Assembly (NCBI GenBank): GCA_035341855.1
Contig: DAOQWA010000086.1
Span: forward strand, 1 to 7,383
Direction of reading: 5' to 3'
DNA from: QQVM01 sp035341855
GTDB taxonomy: Bacteria; Bacteroidota; Bacteroidia; AKYH767-A; 2013-40CM-41-45
DNA length: 7,383 nucleotides
The position numbers and the translations under genes are program-made. Of the stretch, positions 1 to 6,130 are shown in pieces (positions within the stretch are counted from its first letter, which is position 1; each line of letters begins with the position of its first letter). Under the pieces are notes generated by a model. The model did not search any database, was not told the origin of the DNA, and was given only the letters and a program-made list of their open reading frames with translations.

Positions 1-147
1 TGTGTCGTTTTGGATATTAGTATGTTGATGAAAATAAAAAGTAAAAGCTTTTTCAAATCAGAATATTTTTATAAAACTACAAATTTTAAAGATTCAGACT
101 TGCGATTATTGAAAAATAGTCTCATTACTAATCCGAAAATCAATTGA
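1..147 (+). CDS. Possible 3' end of a convergent plus-strand gene (partial, unrecognised)
   Basis: The frame is open from the first base of the window to a TGA at 145-147, giving 48 codons that could be the tail of a gene starting outside the window. The predicted tail is rich in Lys, Ser, Phe and Asn and matches no family I recognise. If real, it would converge on the PAP2-like gene, whose stop lies about 54 nt away. The stretch is very AT-rich, so a run of this length can be open by chance. I saw no coding signature beyond the open frame. An internal ATG at 22-24 also exists, but a separate 41-residue gene seems less likely than a tail or non-coding sequence. Confidence 0.22.
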   Translation, partial: CVVLDISMLMKIKSKSFFKSEYFYKTTNFKDSDLRLLKNSLITNPKIN

Positions 148-200
148 ATTTATGTTAATCCCCAATTCCAATGGGTGAATATTGATAGTTGAAATTTCAA

Positions 201-809
201 TCAAATACTCAATATCACATACTCACAAAAAAATCCAACAAAAAAACCGGCATAGATCTGCATTGAGCTATGTGCGCCGAGTGTGAGCCTTGCAGATCCC
301 AGGAGTCCGGCAATTAATAAAGTCATCAATATAGGAAACCTGAGATCTATCATCATAAAAGTACTCAGTCCGAAAAAAGTTCCAACAAATGCTCCTATAC
401 CAATCATGTGAATGCTGATCTTCCATTTCAGGTTGATGATCACGGCGATCACAACTGCTGCGGAGGCTCCTAGGATCATCAGATAAAATATTTTTGGCAG
501 CATTAGTTTTCGCATCATATAATAGGCAACAACCATCAAGATGGCATTACTTATATATGGAATCACACGTTCTTCTCTTTTTGCCATCTCAAAAGAATGG
601 ATCAGACCGCGGCGGACAAGAATATATGAGATTAGAATTGGAAGTGCCAGGGTATTTAAAACTATTATTGAGTATAGTGCCCACTTTTCAGGGTCTGATG
701 TCATGGACTCAAAATAGGTGTTGAAGTTTAGTAAGTAAAAGAGTGCATAGCTGGGCATCAACACAGGATGCAGAATGATGGATAAAAACCTTGCCAGCTT
801 TCTGTTCAT
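201..809 (-). CDS. PAP2-like integral membrane protein
   Basis: This 202-residue protein is almost entirely hydrophobic, with about six membrane helices (roughly residues 8-28, 45-65, 85-100, 107-127, 132-152 and 157-200). It resembles the PAP2 (type 2 phosphatidic acid phosphatase) superfamily. A KREER stretch at 77-81 recalls the first phosphatase motif, Ser132 and His134 the second, and R174-x5-H180-x3-Q184 the third. Canonical enzymes have Asp where Gln184 stands, so activity on lipid phosphates is uncertain. Such degenerate PAP2 proteins are, as I recall, common in Bacteroidetes. Its ATG overlaps the TGA of rpoN by four bases (ATGA at 809-806), which points to co-transcription and translational coupling. 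It is the last minus-strand gene before the window edge. The superfamily call is fairly firm, the biochemical role is unknown. Confidence 0.8.
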   Translation of the reverse strand: MNRKLARFLSIILHPVLMPSYALFYLLNFNTYFESMTSDPEKWALYSIIVLNTLALPILISYILVRRGLIHSFEMAKREERVIPYISNAILMVVAYYMMRKLMLPKIFYLMILGASAAVVIAVIINLKWKISIHMIGIGAFVGTFFGLSTFMMIDLRFPILMTLLIAGLLGSARLTLGAHSSMQIYAGFFVGFFCEYVILSI

Positions 810-2275
810 AATTCCTTTCTTAAGCGGGCAACAGGGATATCAAGCATCTCTCTGTATTTAGCCACAGTTCTTCTGGCAATATTATAGCCTTTTTCGTTTA
901 GTATAGCTGTTAGAGCGTCATCTGTCAGCGGTTTTCTTTTGTCTTCCCCTGAGATGGTATCACTTAGAATTTGTTTAACCTCCTTACTTGAGACCTCCTC
1001 ACCACTATCTGTCTGAAGTCCTTCGGAGAAAAAGCTTTTTAATAGAAAAGTACCAAAAGGAGTTTGTACATATTTGCTGTTTGCTACTCGTGATACAGTT
1101 GAGATATCCATTCCGATCTTTTCTGCGATATCACGTAAAACCATTTTTTTTAGCTTGCGTTGGTCGCCCTCCATAAAATATTCGCTTTGATAGTCCATTA
1201 TTGTGCGCATGGTTTCAAACAAAGTGTGTTGCCTTTGCTTCATTGCATCAATGAACCATTTTGCCGAATCAAGTTTGGTTTTAACGAATTGAATAGCCTC
1301 TTTATTCGCCTTTACATTTTTTTTATCCTTACTGTAGTGGTCCAGCATTTCTTTGTAGTCACGACTAATACGCAATTCCGGTGCATTACGGGAATTGAGT
1401 GTAAGTTCCAGGATCCCATCGTTGTTATTGATGATGAAATCAGGAATAATATGCTGGATGGATCGGGCGCTTTGGCTGCTCGTATTTCCCGGTCTTGGAT
1501 TGAGCTTGAGAATCTCTGCCATTGCATTCTTTAATTCTTCTTCAGTAATGTTTAGCTCTTTGGCAATCTTATCATAATGTTTTTTAGAAAATTCTTCAAA
1601 ATGATCAGTTAGAATTTTAGCTGCAACTGGAATCGTTGCTCGTTTGTCGCCCTTTCTTTTTAATTGTAACAATAAACATTCTTGTAACGACCTTGCACCA
1701 ATTCCGGGCGGGTCGAATGACTGTACTCCTTCCAGAATTTTTTCCAATTCTTCGATTGTAGTGCTGATATTTTGAGAAAAGGCAAGGTCATCAACGATCG
1801 CTTTCAAATCCCTGCGCAGGTAGCCATCATCATCCAGACTCCCAATGATCTGTTCAGCGATATGTAATTGTTTATCGTCAAGGTCCAATTGATAGATCTG
1901 ACTAAGAAGCATGTCCTGAAAATTCCCCTGTACTACGAGGGGTCGTTCAATGCGTTCATCATCGGCAGAACTATTATTTGCTGAGAGTTTATAATCCGGA
2001 ATTTCATCATCGCTTAAATACTCATCAAGACTTAAATCCTCTTCGCGCTCACCTATTTCCTCATCATCTGAAGAGCTTGTCTCATCTTCATCTCTGGTAT
2101 CATATTCTTCGATTTCTTCAGTTCCCTCTTCAAGTGCAGGATTTTCCTGTAACTCTTCCTTGATCCTTTGTTCCAGATTAGCCACAGGAATTTGCAACAA
2201 TTTCATTAGCTGAATTTGCTGTGGAGAAAGTTTTTGCAGTAACTTCTGATGTAAGCCTTGACGAAGTGAACTCAT
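806..2275 (-). CDS. rpoN: RNA polymerase sigma-54 factor
   Basis: Sigma-54 directs core RNA polymerase to -24/-12 promoters that need an AAA+ enhancer-binding protein for melting. The 489 residues are full length for the family. Region I (about 5-48) is the Gln/Leu-rich activator-responsive segment, with LSPQQIQLMKLLQIP and ENPALEE visible. Residues 50-98 are a strongly acidic region II. The core-binding domain (about 110-270) carries DPPGIGARSLQECL at 188-201 and LNPRPG at 258-263. A helix-turn-helix lies around 379-402 (DIAEKIGMDISTVSRVANSK). The RpoN box ARRTVAKYRE is intact at 467-476 and contacts the -24 element. It sits 75 nt after the HU/SPOR gene, with a -7-like box in the gap, and overlaps the following PAP2-like gene by four bases. 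No enhancer-binding protein is encoded in this window, so its regulon cannot be read from here. Confidence 0.98.
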   Translation of the reverse strand: MSSLRQGLHQKLLQKLSPQQIQLMKLLQIPVANLEQRIKEELQENPALEEGTEEIEEYDTRDEDETSSSDDEEIGEREEDLSLDEYLSDDEIPDYKLSANNSSADDERIERPLVVQGNFQDMLLSQIYQLDLDDKQLHIAEQIIGSLDDDGYLRRDLKAIVDDLAFSQNISTTIEELEKILEGVQSFDPPGIGARSLQECLLLQLKRKGDKRATIPVAAKILTDHFEEFSKKHYDKIAKELNITEEELKNAMAEILKLNPRPGNTSSQSARSIQHIIPDFIINNNDGILELTLNSRNAPELRISRDYKEMLDHYSKDKKNVKANKEAIQFVKTKLDSAKWFIDAMKQRQHTLFETMRTIMDYQSEYFMEGDQRKLKKMVLRDIAEKIGMDISTVSRVANSKYVQTPFGTFLLKSFFSEGLQTDSGEEVSSKEVKQILSDTISGEDKRKPLTDDALTAILNEKGYNIARRTVAKYREMLDIPVARLRKEL

Positions 2276-2306
2276 AATTTAATCCCGGAGAAGTTTTGTT
2301 CCGCTA

Positions 2307-2314
2307 CAAAAATA
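2307..2314 (-). promoter_or_regulatory. Candidate -7 box upstream of rpoN
   Basis: The minus strand reads TATTTTTG here, a full match to the Bacteroidetes -7 consensus TAnnTTTG, 31 nt before the rpoN ATG. I see no TTG at the expected -33 distance. The box is AT-rich enough to occur by chance, so it is only a plausible internal promoter. It would let rpoN and the PAP2-like gene be transcribed independently of the HU/SPOR gene. Confidence 0.35.
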
Positions 2315-2350
2315 AGAAGAAAAGCTATTCAGGAGTTCTTTTGCGGATTC

Positions 2351-3436
2351 TTAATTATGCCAAATCCAGCCTTCAGACTTCTGTGCACGTAAACTGTCGA
2401 GCATAACCAATGCAGAGGCCCTGTCATGATATGAATGATAGCTGACATAATTCAACAAACCTTTGCGAATAATATGTGCATCAGAAAAACCTTTGTTTTG
2501 GAGTTCTATTAAAAAAGCGTCGGCATTCTCAGCAATTTTGAAAGCGCCGGCTACTACATGGTAGTTTCCCTGCGAGCTGACAGTGCTTTTGATGACAACA
2601 GGAGCTTCAGCAGTTTTTGCCGGTTCAACCATGGCCCGAAGATCGGATTGAGAATTTTTAGGTCTTACCGTTTCAACATGATTGACGACGGGCTCGGTGC
2701 TTGCAACAAAAACAGTTTCTATGGCTTGAGAGATCGTATTGGATTCAGGTCTTGTCGTTGTCTCTACTGATGTGCTGGTTTGCGGAGTCGTAGTATCAAG
2801 TGTAAATGGATTTAGAGAGCCAAGATCACCACCTCCCGGTTGAAGTATAAATAAATTAAATGAAAACCAAAGTAAGGTGCCGGCAATTGCAATAACACCT
2901 AAGATCTTATAGTTGGTTTTCTTGCCTTTTAAGAATGTTCTTTCCGCTTTCACTGAAGGACGTGCCTTCATCAGTTCTTTACGTTGATGCTCAATACGAC
3001 TGCCGGCATTGTCTCTTTCAACCGGAAGAAACTGAACAGGGCTCAAACCGAAAGCATCTTTGCGAAATTGTGTCTGCCTGAAAGGTTCGAACAAAAGATG
3101 CCTTTCTTTGTCATAATAAATAGTGCCTACTCGTTCAACTATAACTTTGCGATGTTTGTCGAGTTTAGCAAAGCAGTCCTGTACGTATTCCTCTATTTTT
3201 CGAATAGCTTCTGTGTAAGACACTCTTTCATATTCGACGAGATGATTTGCAAGCAAGCCATCGTTCTGCCGTAAATAAATATTGAAAGCAATTTTACGAC
3301 GTGGGGGTAAAATGGTATTCTGCCCCGGATTGAGTTTCGCCTGAACATTAGAAGCAAGAAATCCTCCTAATGATGGAACGATCACACAGTCGTGCTCATA
3401 TAACAATTCACAAATATATTCGTCGATAGCTGCCAA
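2351..3436 (-). CDS. HU-CCDC81 and SPOR domain membrane protein, TTG start
   Basis: This 361-residue protein has the Bacteroidetes architecture of two HU-like CCDC81 domains (about 1-60 and 61-140), one membrane helix (about 176-198), a Thr/Ser/Pro/Glu-rich linker (about 205-288) and a C-terminal SPOR domain (about 290-361, starting NYHVVAGAFK). SPOR domains bind denuded septal peptidoglycan, so the likely role is in the envelope or cell division, with the N-terminal HU-like part in the cytoplasm and the SPOR part in the periplasm. The cytoplasmic part opens with YICELLYEHDCVIVPSLGGF, typical of the family. No ATG or GTG lies between the in-frame upstream TAA (3466-3464) and this conserved segment, and the only usual initiator is TTG at 3436-3434. 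It may be co-transcribed with rpoN, 75 nt downstream, but a -7-like box in that gap leaves this open. Molecular function of the HU-like domains here is not known. Confidence 0.9.
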   Translation of the reverse strand: MAAIDEYICELLYEHDCVIVPSLGGFLASNVQAKLNPGQNTILPPRRKIAFNIYLRQNDGLLANHLVEYERVSYTEAIRKIEEYVQDCFAKLDKHRKVIVERVGTIYYDKERHLLFEPFRQTQFRKDAFGLSPVQFLPVERDNAGSRIEHQRKELMKARPSVKAERTFLKGKKTNYKILGVIAIAGTLLWFSFNLFILQPGGGDLGSLNPFTLDTTTPQTSTSVETTTRPESNTISQAIETVFVASTEPVVNHVETVRPKNSQSDLRAMVEPAKTAEAPVVIKSTVSSQGNYHVVAGAFKIAENADAFLIELQNKGFSDAHIIRKGLLNYVSYHSYHDRASALVMLDSLRAQKSEGWIWHN

Positions 3437-3560
3437 AGTGTTCTGCTTGAGTGCTAAATTAATTTAAAAAAACCGTCAGAAAAAAAAATATTTTGAAAGG
3501 ACTGGAAATGTATGGATTAAAGCCCTAAAAGGCTCATTTATCTGTGCATACATGTTATTT

Positions 3561-3585
3561 AAAAAAGAGTAAACGAAAGTTCACT
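3561..3585 (-). terminator. Rho-independent terminator after marR
   Basis: On the minus strand the sequence reads AGTGAAC, loop TTTC, GTTTACT, then CTTTTTT. The seven-pair stem has one G-U wobble and is followed by six T residues. It begins 27 nt after the marR stop and separates marR from the HU/SPOR gene. The stem is short and AT-rich, so termination may be partial. Confidence 0.6.
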
Positions 3586-3611
3586 ACCTCTCCGTCTAGT
3601 TTTGCAATGCC

Positions 3612-4061
3612 CTAACCCCGAAGATTGTCCAACAGCTCATTGAGTTGCTTTTTTTCATCCGGCCTAAGGTGACTGAAAAGACCTTCAAAGGATACATCTT
3701 CCTGATCGATCCTGGCTAGCAGTTCCATTCCTTTCTTGGTAATGGTTACATCACAAGAACGACGATCGTGTTCTGAAATTTGTCTGTCCAGCAAACCTTT
3801 TGTCCTGAGCTTTTCTATGATTCGCGATGCATCACTCATTTTATCGAGCATTCTCTCCCGAACCAATTTGATATTGGCAATATTCGGATGCTGACCTCTT
3901 AAAATACGAAGCACATTGTACTGCTGAGGAGTTAAGCCATACTTTTTGAGCAGACAAGTTTGAAAGGAATTTATCCAGTTAAAAGTATATATTATATTAA
4001 TACCCAGTTTGTGTGATTCGTTTAAGAACTTCCTTTGCACAATTTCATCTTCCAATTTCAT
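3612..4061 (-). CDS. MarR-family transcriptional regulator
   Basis: This 149-residue protein has the usual length and layout of MarR dimeric winged-helix repressors: N- and C-terminal dimerisation helices around a DNA-binding core (about 35-115). LTPQQYNVLRILRG (43-56), a recognition region around MSDASRIIEKLRTKGLLDR (75-93) and the wing signature HDRRSCDVTIT (98-108) are all visible. It contains just two cysteines, C36 and C103. C103 lies in the wing beside the DRR motif, so thiol-based sensing is conceivable but not shown. The gene follows the pirin gene on the same strand after 125 nt and ends at a hairpin terminator. Proximity suggests that it controls the pirin/OsmC/YceI cluster, probably in response to phenolic, quinone or oxidant signals. 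The ligand and targets are inference. Confidence 0.93.
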   Translation of the reverse strand: MKLEDEIVQRKFLNESHKLGINIIYTFNWINSFQTCLLKKYGLTPQQYNVLRILRGQHPNIANIKLVRERMLDKMSDASRIIEKLRTKGLLDRQISEHDRRSCDVTITKKGMELLARIDQEDVSFEGLFSHLRPDEKKQLNELLDNLRG

Positions 4062-4186
4062 AGTTAATAAATTTCTTTCTCTACTATTATTTTTTTATTC
4101 GGTCGAAACCGGATTATTACCTTGCATCTCGCTGATCACTATTACATATATACAATACCATTCTCCAACTTGCTTGTCCGTCCATT

Positions 4187-4897
4187 TTATTTCATTGGAA
4201 CATCTATGATCAGGAATTCTGAATTCCCCTGTGATGAAACATTAAATTTTTCTACTCCTGTAATTCCCACAGCATCCCGCTTACCCAGAATTTTACCCCC
4301 GACATTCAACTGTCCGGATATTACCATGAGGTATGCACCATTTCCGGGATGTGCAATGGCATATTCAAGAGACTTCTCATTTTCAAGTTGCCCGAGTGAA
4401 ACCATTGCATTCTGATGAATATAAAGTTCATCCCCCTTGCCAAAACCTGAAGCAACTGCTACTATTTTATTCTTGCGATCTTCTTTAGAAAAAGATTTTT
4501 GATCATAGCTTGGTTGAATACCTTTTTCTTTAGGAAATATCCAAAGCTGAAACAATGAGGTAGCTTCTTCTTTGGAAGGATTAAATTCAGAATGATAAAC
4601 TCCCGTTCCGGCACTCATTACTTGTACATCTCCTGGTCTTATCACAGAACCATTACCCATGTTATCCTTATGTTCAAGTGCACCGCTTAAAATGATAGTG
4701 ATGATCTCCATGTCATTGTGAGGATGCATTCCAAAACCTTCGCCTGCTGCTACAATATCATCATTGAGTACACGCAGCATGCCGAATTGAATCCGTGCAG
4801 GATCATACCAATTGGCAAAACTAAAACTATGATGTGCATTCAGCCAGCCATGATCTGCATGGCCCCGTCCTGTCGATGGGTGTACTATCGTATTCAT
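4187..4897 (-). CDS. Pirin family protein (bicupin)
   Basis: Pirins are two-cupin metalloproteins. Bacterial members such as E. coli YhhW can oxidise quercetin, while others act as redox-linked regulators. This 236-residue protein matches the YhhW-type length. It opens with a GRGHADHGWLNAHHSFSFANW signature (10-30), then the metal-binding cupin motif MHPHNDMEI (57-65) and YHSEF (101-105). The four expected ligands, His58, His60, His102 and Glu104, are all present, so the N-terminal cupin should bind Fe or another divalent metal. The second cupin (about 145-236) lacks such a set, as usual. The ATG at 4897 is 24 nt downstream of the ferredoxin-CDGSH stop, consistent with membership in the same transcript. 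Whether it is a quercetinase, another dioxygenase or a regulator cannot be decided from sequence. Confidence 0.94.
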   Translation of the reverse strand: MNTIVHPSTGRGHADHGWLNAHHSFSFANWYDPARIQFGMLRVLNDDIVAAGEGFGMHPHNDMEIITIILSGALEHKDNMGNGSVIRPGDVQVMSAGTGVYHSEFNPSKEEATSLFQLWIFPKEKGIQPSYDQKSFSKEDRKNKIVAVASGFGKGDELYIHQNAMVSLGQLENEKSLEYAIAHPGNGAYLMVISGQLNVGGKILGKRDAVGITGVEKFNVSSQGNSEFLIIDVPMK

Positions 4898-4921
4898 GAG
4901 AGAATTAACTTTATAAAATGA

Positions 4922-5338
4922 TTAATCAAAAGCATTGGTTTTTTTATGTGAGCCGTCACAGAAGGGTTTGTTTCCCGAAGCACCGCAACGACATAATGCG
5001 ATATTACCTTCCTTGATTTCTTCTTTTCCATCAATGTTTACAAAAACAAATCTTCCTTTTACCAGATAAGGTCCCTTGTCTGAAACTGTGATCCTTGTAT
5101 TTTCTACTGAATTTTCCATGTTGTCCTTTTTTGATAATTCATAACCTAGTGCACCACTCGGACACTTTTTGATTTGATTGATGATGTCATCTTTCGAAGC
5201 AGCATTTGGTTCGATCCAGGGTCTGACTTTCGGGTTGAAGACTCCGGGTAATCCGCGAAAACAGATCGCCGAATGCATGCACACGTCGGGTTTCCAAATA
5301 ATTGTTAGATCATCTTTAATATATTTTTTAGTGGTCAT
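4922..5338 (-). CDS. YjdI-type ferredoxin fused to a CDGSH iron-sulfur domain
   Basis: The 138-residue protein joins two small iron-sulfur modules. The N-terminal half (about 5-67) looks like the YjdI/Fer4_19 divergent mono-cluster ferredoxin: C20-M-H22-x3-C26 and C59-P-S-G-A-L. The C-terminal half (about 80-138) ends in a complete CDGSH motif, C116-x-C118-x8-C127-D-G-S-H131, which in mitoNEET-like proteins ligates a redox-active 2Fe-2S cluster through three Cys and one His. A likely role is electron transfer or redox/iron sensing in the cytoplasm; no partner is identified. I chose the ATG at 5338: the longer frame begins with a GTG at 5368, overlaps osmC by 20 bases and adds ten residues unlike the family. 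With this start the gene lies 10 nt after osmC and 24 nt before the pirin gene, clearly in one operon. Confidence 0.92.
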   Translation of the reverse strand: MTTKKYIKDDLTIIWKPDVCMHSAICFRGLPGVFNPKVRPWIEPNAASKDDIINQIKKCPSGALGYELSKKDNMENSVENTRITVSDKGPYLVKGRFVFVNIDGKEEIKEGNIALCRCGASGNKPFCDGSHKKTNAFD

Positions 5339-5348
5339 GTTGAATAAA

Positions 5349-5759
5349 TTAAACGGATATAAATTCACGAAGATGTATAGGTCCTGATAAAGTCTTATGT
5401 ACAGGGCATTTTTCAGAAATAATCATCAGCCGCTTTTTTTGATCCTCATCAAGTTCTCCAAATAACTCCACTTTTTTGTAAATGATTGTACTCTCCCCCT
5501 GGTCTTCCGGATTTTTTTCCATGTTGAGGTGAATCTCCACTTTTTTCAGATCCCACTTTTTCCTGTTTGCATACATTCTTAAGGTTATGGCCATGCACAT
5601 GCCAAGAGAACTTAATAACATCTGATGGGCTGTTGGACCTGCATCGGTACCGCCATGATCAGCAGGCTCATCTCCTATGATAATGTGCTTTCCGGTCACA
5701 GACCGTGTTAAGTATTCTGCTCCATCATTACTGACTACAATATTTTCGCTGAACTTCAT
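5349..5759 (-). CDS. OsmC family protein
   Basis: OsmC/Ohr proteins are cytoplasmic dimeric thiol peroxidases that reduce organic hydroperoxides through two active-site cysteines. Both are present here in the expected contexts: C55 in LLSSLGMCMAITL and C118 in ISEKCPVHKTLSG. The length of 136 residues is normal. The segment GGTDAGPTAHQMLLSSLG (36-53) is typical of the OsmC rather than the Ohr branch, where the substrate is often undefined. The gene starts 3 nt after the isomerase-like gene and its stop lies 10 nt before the ferredoxin-CDGSH ATG, so the three are surely co-transcribed. This context fits a role in handling peroxides or related electrophiles. The family is certain, the substrate is not. 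Confidence 0.93.
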   Translation of the reverse strand: MKFSENIVVSNDGAEYLTRSVTGKHIIIGDEPADHGGTDAGPTAHQMLLSSLGMCMAITLRMYANRKKWDLKKVEIHLNMEKNPEDQGESTIIYKKVELFGELDEDQKKRLMIISEKCPVHKTLSGPIHLREFISV

Positions 5760-5762
5760 GGC

Positions 5763-6059
5763 TTAGTTTAGAGAAGGTTGAAAAATTGGTGCAGCATGAC
5801 TTCTGTGAAAACACAAAGGAGTAATTTCCGATTTCAATAAGGATATCATTGGAAATTCTGCAAGGATTTGAATGACCTTGACTTCCGATTCTGCTTCCAG
5901 GACCATATACAATTTTTCAAAATCAGCAGTGAGAGAATAACTTCTCAGGATTCCCAAACGCATTAGTTCATGTACTTTTTCTTTTTGCATGGAAATTGAT
6001 TCGCTCAAATCCATGTCCGCCGTAGGTGACAATGCGGCAAGCACCATAAATTGTTTCAT
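5763..6059 (-). CDS. Small muconolactone-isomerase-like protein
   Basis: The 98-residue product starting at MKQFMVLAAL resembles the small ferredoxin-like alpha+beta proteins annotated in Bacteroidetes as muconolactone delta-isomerase-like. It shows an initial beta strand, a helix with MQKEKVHELMRLG, a strand RSYSLTADFEKLYMVLEA, a helix KVIQILAEFPMISLL, and a last strand before a short tail. True muconolactone isomerases act in catechol degradation, but no other gene of that pathway is present, so the substrate is open and a monooxygenase-like or binding role is equally possible. I chose the ATG at 6059. The frame can be extended to a GTG at 6122, but those 21 extra codons are read through the terminator hairpin after yceI and look like non-coding sequence. 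It is the first gene of the set with osmC, 3 nt upstream of it. I see no promoter of its own. Confidence 0.7.
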   Translation of the reverse strand: MKQFMVLAALSPTADMDLSESISMQKEKVHELMRLGILRSYSLTADFEKLYMVLEAESEVKVIQILAEFPMISLLKSEITPLCFHRSHAAPIFQPSLN

Positions 6060-6075
6060 ATTCTGTTTCTTAAGC

Positions 6076-6113
6076 AAAAAAGCCGACATCTCGCAATGCG
6101 TGATGCCGGCTTT
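6076..6113 (-). terminator. Strong Rho-independent terminator after yceI
   Basis: On the minus strand AAAGCCGGCATC pairs with GATGTCGGCTTT, giving twelve pairs with one G-U wobble around an 11-nt loop that can itself pair CG with CG. Six T residues follow (plus strand A run at 6076-6081, overlapping the stem base). The hairpin starts 17 nt after the yceI stop and ends 16 nt before the next gene's ATG. Only three T residues flank it on the plus strand, so it acts mainly in the direction of yceI. It may serve as an attenuator for the downstream four-gene set. Confidence 0.85.
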
Positions 6114-6125
6114 CACACACACACA
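6114..6125. repeat. Short (CA)6 dinucleotide run
   Basis: Six CA repeats (GT on the transcribed strand) fill most of the space between the yceI stop and the terminator stem. Such runs are prone to slippage, but this one is outside any coding frame that I accept, so it has no evident phase-variation role. Confidence 0.5.
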
Positions 6126-6130
6126 TTAAC

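Noticed and set aside
112..133. TAGT-AATGAG-ACTA hairpin followed by T residues downstream of the PAP2-like gene
   Set aside because: A four-pair AT-rich stem is too weak to call a terminator, although it lies in the expected place.
1312..1527. 71-codon minus-strand frame overlapping rpoN in another frame
   Set aside because: The rpoN frame is intact and conserved through this stretch, so there is no frameshift and no reason to call a second gene.
1160..1534. 124-codon plus-strand open frame inside rpoN
   Set aside because: It lies wholly within the conserved core-binding region of sigma-54 on the other strand, has no family resemblance and no promoter; it is a shadow frame. The same applies to the other shorter plus-strand frames inside genes.
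3521..3534. AGCC-TTTTAG-GGCT hairpin upstream of the HU/SPOR gene as a second terminator
   Set aside because: The stem is about four to five pairs and followed by a short broken T run; the hairpin at 3561-3585 is the better candidate.
4100..4111. CGGT-TTCG-ACCG hairpin between the pirin and marR genes as a terminator
   Set aside because: The stem is only four pairs (plus two beyond a mismatch) and on the transcribed strand it is followed by A residues, not T residues.
4153..4168. Sigma-54 (-24/-12) promoter-like TTGG...TTG upstream of marR
   Set aside because: The spacing between the GG and the -12 element is off by one and the -12 C is missing; no other convincing GG-N10-GC site was seen upstream of the genes.
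5339..5368. N-terminal extension of the ferredoxin-CDGSH protein from a GTG at 5368
   Set aside because: It overlaps the end of osmC and adds ten residues not typical of the family; the ATG at 5338 gives normal operon spacing.
6060..6122. N-terminal extension of the isomerase-like protein from a GTG at 6122
   Set aside because: The 21 extra codons translate the yceI terminator hairpin and the CA run; the ATG at 6059 gives a product that begins like the family.
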